In this document: positions 26,291 to 34,611 of the stretch, piece after piece
Position numbering within the stretch: position 1 is the stretch's first letter
How the letters are laid out: each line of letters opens with the position of its first letter
Assembly (NCBI GenBank): GCA_963934855.1
Contig: CAWWAC010000001.1
Span: 186,001-250,000, forward strand
Source of the DNA: MAG-120531 sp963934855
GTDB lineage: Bacteria; Bacteroidota; Bacteroidia; Flavobacteriales; Flavobacteriaceae
Length of the DNA: 64,000 nt
Direction of reading: 5' to 3'
Translations under genes and position numbers: made by a program
Notes under the pieces: model-generated
Database searches by the model: none
What the model was told of the DNA's origin: nothing
The model's input: only the letters and a program-made list of their open reading frames with translations

Positions 26291-27835
26291 TTAACGAAGT
26301 TTACTAAGTGCTTTCTCACGAATAATTTCAGATACGGGCCTATTGGTTAAATGACTCTCTAACCAAGATAGAATGTCTAAGTATAAAAAAGCTCTTTTTT
26401 CATAAGGATGGTCCTCATAAACCACCAAGCGTGAATGTAATGCTCTAAAAGCGTCTGGTAAATCTGTTGGGTAGATTTGTCCTAAGCTCTTTAGAAAAAC
26501 AATCATTTCTTTTTGTACAGCGTGCAGATCATTCATTTTTAACAAAAATTTATAAGTGCTCTTAAGTTGTATTTCTAAATGATAATCCATTCCAGATTCA
26601 TAATGAGCAACTAGGCTTAAAACTCTGGCAAAGCACATAAGATCTTCACGCATTTTTAAATGTTTATTTTGAATAATCATCTTTAAATAAACAATACAAT
26701 TTTTATGATCTCCAACCCCAAAATACAAACAGGCTATTTTATAATACAATAACATAATGTGATGTTGATCTAACCTATCATGATGTTTTTCAATACCATA
26801 ATTAATAGAATTAACCAAATAAAGTCCCTGGCTAAAGGTACCTTCTAAAAAATGAAGATTTAATTTATTGGAGTTTAGGTACAAAAAAGAAAGAGAACTT
26901 ATATTGTCATTCTTAGGGAAAAAATCACTGTTAATAACAGCTTCCATATGTACTAAAGTTTCTTTAAATTGAGACGCATACTTCACGTAAAAAAGAGATT
27001 CTAATAAATAATTATTTCCCTTTAAGTAAAATACTGGGTGCATCTGTATCATTTCTTTTTGATCTGTAAATAGCTGCACCCACTTACTTGCGTATTTATA
27101 ACAAGACAAAAAATCTTGAATTAAAAAACTATACCACAAATATGCTTTATACAACCATAACTTTTCTCTAAAACCTAAATTTTCAATCTCAAAAGAAGGC
27201 AAGTGCTCCTCAAAATAAGTTTTAATTTTTTTTAAATCAGTATCTGATCTCACATAGCCTACTTTGAGCATCATACTGTATAACTGAATAGATAAATTAG
27301 ATAAGTTACTGGTCATTACATTTTGAGAAGACAACTCCCTGGCTTGGTTCACAAGCTCTTCTGCTCTATCAGGAATACTCCTAGTAATGTATTGGGTCTC
27401 AATTACTTTCTCTAACTCAACAATTTCAAAAGCTATATTTTTTTCCTGCTGTTCAATGGCAAATATTTTTGCTTTATCTAAAATCTTAAGACTTTGTTTA
27501 TAAAGTCCCTTATGGTATAAAATAGTAGCAAAATCTAACTGTTCTCTTAACTGTATTCTAATATTTTGATTGACAGGGTTTAACCTTAGTGAAACTAAAA
27601 TTTGTTTGTATAAATGTGCCTTTAAATTAGACAATTGAGACTTTTTTACAATTCCACTAATCAAAATATGCTTCTCATCATAAAGCTTTGAACGATCTAG
27701 TAGATTAAATAATGCTAAGAATTTTGCATCTGTATTTACTCCTAATCTTCCTACGTATAATTTAAATTGACGCTTCTCAGACTTAGAGAGGGATTTTACC
27801 AAAACAAATAGTGGGTCTTTATGCAAATTTGTCAT
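26291..27835 (-). CDS. Helical-repeat protein of unknown function, 514 aa
   Basis: Almost entirely alpha-helical by composition, with TPR-like alternation (LDFATILYHKGLYKQSLKILDKA near 105, MLLYYKIACLYFGVGDHKNCIVYL near 370). The N-terminus MTNLHKDPLFVLVKSLSKSEKRQFKLYV is distinctive and I recall it in uncharacterised Bacteroidota proteins. There is no signal peptide, membrane helix or catalytic motif. It probably acts as a cytoplasmic protein-protein scaffold. Divergent from leuA. Confidence 0.75.
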   Translation of the reverse strand: MTNLHKDPLFVLVKSLSKSEKRQFKLYVGRLGVNTDAKFLALFNLLDRSKLYDEKHILISGIVKKSQLSNLKAHLYKQILVSLRLNPVNQNIRIQLREQLDFATILYHKGLYKQSLKILDKAKIFAIEQQEKNIAFEIVELEKVIETQYITRSIPDRAEELVNQARELSSQNVMTSNLSNLSIQLYSMMLKVGYVRSDTDLKKIKTYFEEHLPSFEIENLGFREKLWLYKAYLWYSFLIQDFLSCYKYASKWVQLFTDQKEMIQMHPVFYLKGNNYLLESLFYVKYASQFKETLVHMEAVINSDFFPKNDNISSLSFLYLNSNKLNLHFLEGTFSQGLYLVNSINYGIEKHHDRLDQHHIMLLYYKIACLYFGVGDHKNCIVYLKMIIQNKHLKMREDLMCFARVLSLVAHYESGMDYHLEIQLKSTYKFLLKMNDLHAVQKEMIVFLKSLGQIYPTDLPDAFRALHSRLVVYEDHPYEKRAFLYLDILSWLESHLTNRPVSEIIREKALSKLR

Positions 27836-27980
27836 CGTATTATAGCGGTACTAAATAATTGATTTTAAGGTTTTTAATGATTTGAGCAAAAGACTGTCTG
27901 TTGTAAAACTTACATTAAAATTCGGGTTTACTCAACAGCAATTATTACCTTCGTAATAGACACCAAATTACGGAAATATA

Positions 27981-29141
27981 ATGAGTAAAGACAAGGTATT
28001 TATTTTTGACACCACGCTAAGAGATGGAGAACAGGTTCCTGGATGTAAATTAGACACGCCTCAGAAGTTAGAAATTGCAGCTAGATTAGATGAATTAGGT
28101 GTAGATATTATAGAAGCAGGTTTTCCTGTGTCATCTCCTGGAGATTTTAACTCTGTCACGCTAATTTCTAAACTAGTTAAAAATGCAACTGTTTGTGGTT
28201 TAACTAGAGCTGTAGAAAAAGATATAGAGGTAGCTGCAGAAGCACTAAAATACGCTGTAAGGCCAAGAATTCACACTGGAATTGGTACTTCAGATTCACA
28301 TATTAAATACAAGTTTAATTCAAATAAAGAAGCCATTATAGAAAGGGCCATAAAAGCAGTTTCATATGCAAAAACCTTTGTGGAAGATGTAGAGTTTTAC
28401 GCAGAAGATGCAGGAAGAACAGACAATGAATTCCTTGCAAGAGTATGTGAGGCAGTAATAAAAGCGGGAGCTACTGTTTTAAATATTCCAGATACTACAG
28501 GCTATTGCTTACCTGAAGAATACGGTGCAAAAATAAAGTATTTAAAAGATAATGTGACTGGTATACACAAAGCTGTTCTCTCTTGCCATTGCCATAATGA
28601 TTTAGGTTTAGCCACTGCCAATGCGATAGCAGGAATACAAAATGGAGCCAGACAAATTGAATGTACCATCAATGGAATTGGGGAAAGAGCGGGAAATACG
28701 GCACTAGAAGAAGTGGTTATGATATTAAAGCAGCACCCCTACTTAAATTTAGATACCAGCATAAATACAAAACTACTAAACGATACCAGTTTAATGGTGT
28801 CTAGAAATATGGGAATGATGGTGCAGCCTAATAAGGCTATAGTGGGCGCAAATGCTTTTGCTCACAGTTCTGGCATTCATCAAGACGGTGTTATTAAAAA
28901 TAGAGAAACCTATGAAATTATTGATCCGGTAGATGTTGGCGTTACTGAGTCTTCTATTATTTTAACTGCCAGAAGTGGCAGAGCTGCCCTAGCGTATAGA
29001 GCAAAAAGTGTAGGTTATGAACTCACAAAAGTACAGCTAGATAAAGTATATGATTTATTCCTTCACTATGCAGATAGTCATAAAGAAGTCACAGACAAAG
29101 GGATTCATAAAATAATGGCTCAAACAGGATTTGAGTTTTAA
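27981..29141 (+). CDS. leuA: 2-Isopropylmalate synthase, short form
   Basis: Condenses 2-oxoisovalerate with acetyl-CoA in leucine synthesis. DRE-TIM motif FDTTLRDGEQVPG is at about 9-21, LCHCHNDLG-type metal site (SCHCHNDLGLATANA) near 205, NGIGERAGNTALEEV near 235, and HSSGIHQDGV near 300 in the accessory subdomain. At 386 aa it stops where the C-terminal leucine-binding regulatory domain of long LeuA (about 520 aa) would begin, as is usual in Flavobacteriia. Related citramalate or homocitrate synthases cannot be strictly excluded. The following gene is a degenerate LeuB homologue; leuC and leuD are not here. Confidence 0.88.
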   Translation: MSKDKVFIFDTTLRDGEQVPGCKLDTPQKLEIAARLDELGVDIIEAGFPVSSPGDFNSVTLISKLVKNATVCGLTRAVEKDIEVAAEALKYAVRPRIHTGIGTSDSHIKYKFNSNKEAIIERAIKAVSYAKTFVEDVEFYAEDAGRTDNEFLARVCEAVIKAGATVLNIPDTTGYCLPEEYGAKIKYLKDNVTGIHKAVLSCHCHNDLGLATANAIAGIQNGARQIECTINGIGERAGNTALEEVVMILKQHPYLNLDTSINTKLLNDTSLMVSRNMGMMVQPNKAIVGANAFAHSSGIHQDGVIKNRETYEIIDPVDVGVTESSIILTARSGRAALAYRAKSVGYELTKVQLDKVYDLFLHYADSHKEVTDKGIHKIMAQTGFEF

Positions 29142-29171
29142 TTCAGTTAAGGTATTTTTAAAAAAAGAACT

Positions 29172-30245
29172 ATGAACCTAAATATTGCTTTGTTAGCGCA
29201 CCATGATCACGGAATTGAAGTGATGAACCAAGTGGTGAAATGTTTACATGCAATTGAGGAAAATTACAACCACCATTTTTCATTGTCTTTTCTACCTAGC
29301 TTTAAGCGCCAAAATTCTGTATGGCTCAATGAAGACGCTATCTTAGCATGTAAAAAATCTGATGCTGTTTTAAGTAGTTTTTCACTTAACAAAGAACCCT
29401 ACTACAAGAATAAAAATGGAAATTTTGTTTCACTTACTGCTGCTTTAGATTGCTATTCCACTATAAGTCCTATTTTACCATTTCCAAAACAAATTAGTGT
29501 AAGAACAGGGTTTGAAAACAAAATTATTGACTTTGTCATATTTACAGCACTTAAATCAGGTCATTACCAAGCCGATACCATCAATGGTTCTTTAGTTACA
29601 GATACTTATTACTCTAACACTCAGGGGGTGCACCAATTATTCCATTTAGCATTTAAAACAGCTAAAAATAGAAATCAAAATTTAACAGTTTCACTGCCAA
29701 ATGGTCCAGCTAAATTAGCCTTATGGGAAAAAACGCTAAATGAAATTTCTCTTAGTTACCCCATGATAAGAGTGAAATTGATTTCTTTTGAAGAACTCAT
29801 TAAACAGCTTATAAAAGCACCAGAAAACTTAGACTGCATATTTGCAGACGAAATTCAAGGCCCAGTTCTTCAATCTCAGTCCAAAGTCCTCTTTGGACTT
29901 CAAAATCTGCTTCCTTTAGCACATACGGGTTTGGGCATAAATATTTTTGAGCCACTAAGTACTTCCTTTTTGACTATTAAACAAGGCGTATCTAACCCAA
30001 TTGCTTTAATTTACAGCCTAGCGCTTTTGCTTTCTAGGTTTGGGTTGCACGAAGAGGCAAGGGCTATACAACTAGCTATTGACAAAGCTAGTGAAAGAGG
30101 GATGTTTACCTTAGAAAGGACGCTTCCTGCCCCCTTTAATTGTAACCAATTAGGTGATTTTATTGCAGCAGCAATTATAGACTCAGAAGATATTGGAGTG
30201 ATTAATGATGAAAATATAGACTTAGGTAAGTCTACCATTATTTAG
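29172..30245 (+). CDS. LeuB-family (3-isopropylmalate dehydrogenase) pseudoenzyme, 357 aa
   Basis: The frame aligns with LeuB from end to end: MNLNIALLA...GIEVMNQ at the start, ISP/FEPL in the core, and SNPIALIYSLALLLSRFGLHEEARAI near 275. Yet the active site is gone. Substrate arginines are replaced (LRxxL to LTAAL near 88, NIRP to TISP with Ser99, FRELTGG to FTALKSG with Thr125), the catalytic Lys of DKANV is Leu175, metal Asps of GDILSDEA are Pro231 and Ser235, the third Asp is Glu207, and the NAD motif HGSAP is Ser263-Thr264-Ser-Phe. Tyr146/147 and Asn177 remain. The gene is intact, 30 bases after leuA. It should not be annotated as a functional dehydrogenase. Confidence 0.85.
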   Translation: MNLNIALLAHHDHGIEVMNQVVKCLHAIEENYNHHFSLSFLPSFKRQNSVWLNEDAILACKKSDAVLSSFSLNKEPYYKNKNGNFVSLTAALDCYSTISPILPFPKQISVRTGFENKIIDFVIFTALKSGHYQADTINGSLVTDTYYSNTQGVHQLFHLAFKTAKNRNQNLTVSLPNGPAKLALWEKTLNEISLSYPMIRVKLISFEELIKQLIKAPENLDCIFADEIQGPVLQSQSKVLFGLQNLLPLAHTGLGINIFEPLSTSFLTIKQGVSNPIALIYSLALLLSRFGLHEEARAIQLAIDKASERGMFTLERTLPAPFNCNQLGDFIAAAIIDSEDIGVINDENIDLGKSTII

Positions 30246-30305
30246 GCCTTTTCCTTTTTTTAATTATTTTGTATTTTCAATAGGAAACCTATACACAGCA
30301 ATGTT

Positions 30306-30313
30306 TATATTTG
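30306..30313 (+). promoter_or_regulatory. -7 box for pheT
   Basis: TATATTTG fits TAnnTTTG, 18 bases before the ATG at 30332. An upstream in-frame TTG lies inside the box and is therefore rejected as start. Confidence 0.5.
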
Positions 30314-30331
30314 CAAGTTTACAACGCTATT

Positions 30332-32758
30332 ATGAAAATATCTTACAACTGGTTAAAAGAATTTATTGCTACCGACTGGAATATAGACAAGACTTCTCAA
30401 TTATTGACAGATTTAGGCTTAGAAGTTGAAGGAATCATTCCTTTTGAATCTGTTAAAGGAGGTTTACAGGGAGTGGTAGTAGGCCATATTCTTAGCTGTG
30501 TGAAACACCCAAACGCAGATAAACTACAAATAACTACCGTTTCTATTGGATCAAATACACCCTTGCAAATTGTTTGTGGAGCTACTAATGTAGCCAAAGG
30601 TCAGAAAGTAGCTGTTGCTACTATTGGAACTACATTATATACTCCAGATGGAGATTCTTGGGTCATAAAAAAAGGAAAAATTAGAGGAGAAGAGTCTCAC
30701 GGAATGATCTGTGCTGAAGACGAAATTGGTTTGGGAAATAGCCATGAAGGAATAATGATTTTAGATGATGACCTCATTCCAGGTACCCCTTGTAATACTG
30801 TTTTTAATGTAGTGAGAGATGAAGTGATTGAAATAGGTCTCACACCAAATAGATCAGACGCTATGAGTCATTTTGGAGTGGCTAGAGATTTAAGAGCTGG
30901 CCTTATACAACAGGGAATTCAAAAAGAACTCATTAGTCCTTCTGTCATGAGCTTTTCAATAGACAATAGGTTATCTGGAGTTCAAGTGGTAGTAAATGAC
31001 TCTAAATTAGCACCTAGATATGCTGGAATTTCCATTACTGAGCTACAGGTTCAAGAAAGCCCTACTTGGATTAAAAATAGGCTAAAAGCTATTGGTCTCA
31101 AGCCTATAAACAATATTGTAGATGCTACTAATTACGTACTTCATGAACTAGGACAGCCTTTACACGCTTTTGATCTTGAAAAAATTAAAGGAAAAAAGAT
31201 CTTAGTAAAAACACTTCCAGAAGGGACAAAATTCACCACGCTAGATGGTGTAGAAAGGACACTTTCAAATGAAGACTTAATGATCTGTGACGCAGAAAAG
31301 CCCATGTGCATAGCTGGTATTTTTGGAGGGCTAGATTCTGGAGTCACCACCACCACCACTAGCATTTTTTTAGAAGCTGCCTATTTTAACCCTGTAAGTA
31401 TTAGGAAAACTGCCAAAAGACACGGTTTAAGCACAGATGCCTCTTTTAGGTTTGAGAGAGGAATAGATATTAATTTAGTAGAATACGCATTGAAAAGAGC
31501 CGCTATTTTAATTAAAGAAATTGCGGAAGGGAAAATAAGTTCAGATATTGTTGATCTCTATTCTAGAAAAGAAGAGGACTACCAAGTTTTTTTAAGTTTT
31601 AATAGTATTTACTCTCTTATTGGGGAAGAGATTCCTACAGATACTATTAAAAATATTTTAAGCTCTTTGGAGATAAAGGTTAATAATGTAACAGAGTCTG
31701 GCTTGGGTCTTACCATTCCTTTTTATAGAGCAGATGTACAAAGAGAAGTAGATGTTATAGAAGAAATACTAAGGGTATATGGGTATAACAACATTCACTT
31801 TTCAAAAAAAATAAATGCATCTGTAGCGCATACTGATAAAAACTCAGACCATTTAATTCAAAATCATATAGGAAATTTCTTAGCTGCTCAAGGTTTTAGT
31901 GAAATTATGACCAATAGCCTTACCAACAAAAGCCACTTAGCACTTACTAAAGATCCGTCCCTTTTAAATGAAGTTACTATTCTAAACCCTTTAAGCTCAG
32001 ATTTAAGTGTTCTCAAAACATCTATGCTATTTACTGGACTTGAAACTATAGCCTATAATTTAAATAGAAAAGCTCATAATTTACAGCTTTTTGAATTTGG
32101 CAAAACATACCACCAAAGTGAAAATGAAAGGTTTGAACAAAAACATTTAAGTCTGTTAATTACTGGTGACACAGCTAAAGACAGTTGGTATTCTCTAAAA
32201 GAAAAATCTAGTTTCTTCTATCTGAAAGCTTTAGTAGACAATAGCTTACTTAAATTGGGGATTCATAAATGGAAAAATAACTTTGATCTGTCAGATGTTT
32301 TTTCTGATGCAATCAGTTATGCCAACAAAAAAGACACTTTAGTTTCTTTTGGAGTCGTTAAAGACTCTATTTGCAAAAAACTAGATATAAAACAAGAAGT
32401 GCTATTTGCAGACTTTAATTGGGACGCCATTTTGCGAGCTATTTCAAGTACTTCAGTGAAGTTTCAAGAAATTCCAAAATATCCAGAAGTATTTAGAGAC
32501 TTTGCTCTTTTAATAGATAAAGGAGTGTCTTTTGAACAAATAGAAACAATTGCTAAGAATACTGAAAAAGAATATTTAAAAGACGTCAGTCTGTTTGATG
32601 TATTCACTGGAGAAAATTTACCTGATGGAAAAAAATCTTATGGAGTAAACTTTATCCTTCAAGACAACAAAGCCACGCTTCAAGAAAAGCAAATAGATAA
32701 GATTATGAGCAAATTACAAAAAGCATTTGAAAAAGAAATTAGTGCAATTTTGAGATAG
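30332..32758 (+). CDS. pheT: Phenylalanine-tRNA ligase beta subunit
   Basis: Beta chain of the alpha2-beta2 enzyme that charges tRNA-Phe. Starts MKISYNWLKEFIATDW; the EMAP/OB tRNA-binding domain follows (VVGHILSCVKHPNADKLQ near 47), then B3/B4 editing (GMICAEDEIGLG, NNIVDATNYVLHELGQPLHAFD near 260), B5 and the C-terminal ferredoxin-like anticodon-binding domain (IPKYPEVFRDFALLIDKGVSF near 710). 808 aa, complete. pheS is not adjacent, as in many Bacteroidota. Confidence 0.96.
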   Translation: MKISYNWLKEFIATDWNIDKTSQLLTDLGLEVEGIIPFESVKGGLQGVVVGHILSCVKHPNADKLQITTVSIGSNTPLQIVCGATNVAKGQKVAVATIGTTLYTPDGDSWVIKKGKIRGEESHGMICAEDEIGLGNSHEGIMILDDDLIPGTPCNTVFNVVRDEVIEIGLTPNRSDAMSHFGVARDLRAGLIQQGIQKELISPSVMSFSIDNRLSGVQVVVNDSKLAPRYAGISITELQVQESPTWIKNRLKAIGLKPINNIVDATNYVLHELGQPLHAFDLEKIKGKKILVKTLPEGTKFTTLDGVERTLSNEDLMICDAEKPMCIAGIFGGLDSGVTTTTTSIFLEAAYFNPVSIRKTAKRHGLSTDASFRFERGIDINLVEYALKRAAILIKEIAEGKISSDIVDLYSRKEEDYQVFLSFNSIYSLIGEEIPTDTIKNILSSLEIKVNNVTESGLGLTIPFYRADVQREVDVIEEILRVYGYNNIHFSKKINASVAHTDKNSDHLIQNHIGNFLAAQGFSEIMTNSLTNKSHLALTKDPSLLNEVTILNPLSSDLSVLKTSMLFTGLETIAYNLNRKAHNLQLFEFGKTYHQSENERFEQKHLSLLITGDTAKDSWYSLKEKSSFFYLKALVDNSLLKLGIHKWKNNFDLSDVFSDAISYANKKDTLVSFGVVKDSICKKLDIKQEVLFADFNWDAILRAISSTSVKFQEIPKYPEVFRDFALLIDKGVSFEQIETIAKNTEKEYLKDVSLFDVFTGENLPDGKKSYGVNFILQDNKATLQEKQIDKIMSKLQKAFEKEISAILR

Positions 32759-32767
32759 TATAAATTT

Positions 32768-32808
32768 GGACGGCTTTAAATAATTTTTAAATTTATTTAA
32801 GGCCGTCC
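32768..32808. terminator. Terminator between pheT and the ABC-F gene
   Basis: Long stem GGACGGCTTTAAATAA / TTATTTAAGGCCGTCC with one G-T wobble and a 9-base loop, followed by CCTTTATTTT. It separates two convergent genes. Confidence 0.7.
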
Positions 32809-32811
32809 CCT

Positions 32812-34437
32812 TTATTTTACTAAATATAATTTTTCTCTCTGAACTTTTATGTCTTTATCTGACATATAATCATCAAATGTCGTGTACCTATCTATCACAC
32901 CGTTTGGTGTTAATTCTATAACTCTATTAGCTACTGTCTGAGCAAATTCGTGGTCATGAGTAGTGAATAAAATAGTGCCTTTGAAAGTTTTAAGTGAATT
33001 GTTAAAAGCAGTAATACTTTCAAGGTCTAAGTGATTGGTAGGCTCATCTAGCATAAGAACATTAGCCCTAAGCATCATCATTCTACTTAACATACATCTT
33101 ACTTTTTCTCCTCCAGAGAGCACAGATGCTTTTTTTAAGGCTTCTTCTCCACTAAAAAGCATTTTACCTAAAAAACCTCTAATATGGACTTCTTCTCTTT
33201 CCTCTTCAGTCTTAGCCCATTGTCTAAGCCAATCTACTAAGCTATTATCTGCTATAAAGAAACTAGAATTATCTGCTGGTAAATAAGATTGATTGGTGGT
33301 AATTCCCCATAGAAACTCCCCACTTTGGGCTTTCTTATTCCCATAAATAATCTCATAAAATGCAGAAGTGGCTCTGGCGTCTTTAGAGAAAACTGCAATT
33401 TTATCTCCCTTAGCTAAGTTTAAATCTACGCCTTTAAAAAGCAAATCACCATCTTCAGACAAAGCACTCAAACCCTGAACATTTAATATTTGGTCTCCTG
33501 CCTCGCGTTCTCTTTCAAATATAATTGCTGGATATCTTCTACTAGAAGGTTTTATATCATCTATCTTAAGTTTAGATAGCATTTTCTTTCTTGAAGTGGC
33601 CTGTTTACTTTTAGCAACATTGGCACTAAATCTCATAATAAACTCCTGTAACTCTTTGGCTTTCTCCTCTGACTTTTTGTTTTGTTGAGCTCTTTGTCTT
33701 GAAGCTAACTGACTACTCTCATACCAAAAAGTATAGTTTCCTGAATAAAGGTTTAACTTTCCAAAGTCAATATCTGCAATATGAGTACAAACAGAGTCTA
33801 AAAAATGCCTGTCATGAGAAACAACAATTACAGTGTTTTCATAGTCTGCTAAAAAGCTTTCTAACCAAGAAATAGTTTCGTAATCTAAATCATTGGTAGG
33901 CTCATCCATTATTAGTACATCTGGTGATCCAAAAAGCGCTTGTGCCAAAAGAACACGTACTTTTAATTTTGGGTCAAGGTCAGACATGAGTGTATAATGA
34001 AATGATTCATTAATTCCTAAATTAGAGAGCATGGCAGCTGCGTCACTTTCTCCACTCCAACCATTCATCTCTTCAAATAGAACCTGCAACTCTCCAATTC
34101 TATCTGCGTGTTTATCATCATAATCTGCGTAGAGCGCGTCTATTTCTTTTTTTATCTTAAACAGGGGTTTATTACCCTTCACTACTGTCTCTAAAACTGT
34201 GTCTAAGTCATATGCGTTATGATTTTGTTCAAGAATAGACATCCTTTTTCCTGGCTCTAAATTGACGTGACCCGAAGTAGGATCTAATTCTTTAGCTAAA
34301 AACTTTAAAAAAGTAGATTTACCAGCACCATTTGCGCCAATAATACCATAGCAATTGCCTTGGGTGAAACTTATGTTTACCTCATCAAAAAGAACGCGTT
34401 TTCCAAATTGTATAGATAAATTAGATACAGATAGCAT
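32812..34437 (-). CDS. ABC-F family ATPase, YbiT-like, 541 aa
   Basis: Soluble twin-ATPase of the ABC-F class, probably a ribosome-associated factor. NBD1 has Walker A GANGAGKST (34-42), Walker B VLIMDEPTNDLD, and a signature region DLDPKLKVRVLL in place of LSGG, as I recall for YbiT relatives. NBD2 has signature LSGGEK (440-445) and Walker B VLMLDEPTNHLD, but its P-loop is FSKDARATS (350-358), lacking GxxGxGKS/T. So the second P-loop, paired in the dimer with the first domain's signature, looks unable to bind nucleotide normally. Convergent with pheT; distinct from ettA. Confidence 0.88.
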   Translation of the reverse strand: MLSVSNLSIQFGKRVLFDEVNISFTQGNCYGIIGANGAGKSTFLKFLAKELDPTSGHVNLEPGKRMSILEQNHNAYDLDTVLETVVKGNKPLFKIKKEIDALYADYDDKHADRIGELQVLFEEMNGWSGESDAAAMLSNLGINESFHYTLMSDLDPKLKVRVLLAQALFGSPDVLIMDEPTNDLDYETISWLESFLADYENTVIVVSHDRHFLDSVCTHIADIDFGKLNLYSGNYTFWYESSQLASRQRAQQNKKSEEKAKELQEFIMRFSANVAKSKQATSRKKMLSKLKIDDIKPSSRRYPAIIFEREREAGDQILNVQGLSALSEDGDLLFKGVDLNLAKGDKIAVFSKDARATSAFYEIIYGNKKAQSGEFLWGITTNQSYLPADNSSFFIADNSLVDWLRQWAKTEEEREEVHIRGFLGKMLFSGEEALKKASVLSGGEKVRCMLSRMMMLRANVLMLDEPTNHLDLESITAFNNSLKTFKGTILFTTHDHEFAQTVANRVIELTPNGVIDRYTTFDDYMSDKDIKVQREKLYLVK

Positions 34438-34584
34438 AAATAAAATTTTTGCAAAAGTATAAATTTTATAGTTTAAACGCCTTCAAAATCCCAACAATAT
34501 AAAGGCTTAATTAGTATAAAAATGAAAAAAATTGAGGGTATATTTTTTAACGCACTATTAACAAAATGAGCACTGCCCCATTTG

Positions 34585-34592
34585 TACCTTTG
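34585..34592 (+). promoter_or_regulatory. -7 box for the thioredoxin-fold lipoprotein gene
   Basis: TACCTTTG fits TAnnTTTG, 19 bases before the ATG at 34612. Confidence 0.45.
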
Positions 34593-34611
34593 AGTCTAGC
34601 TCTTATATATT

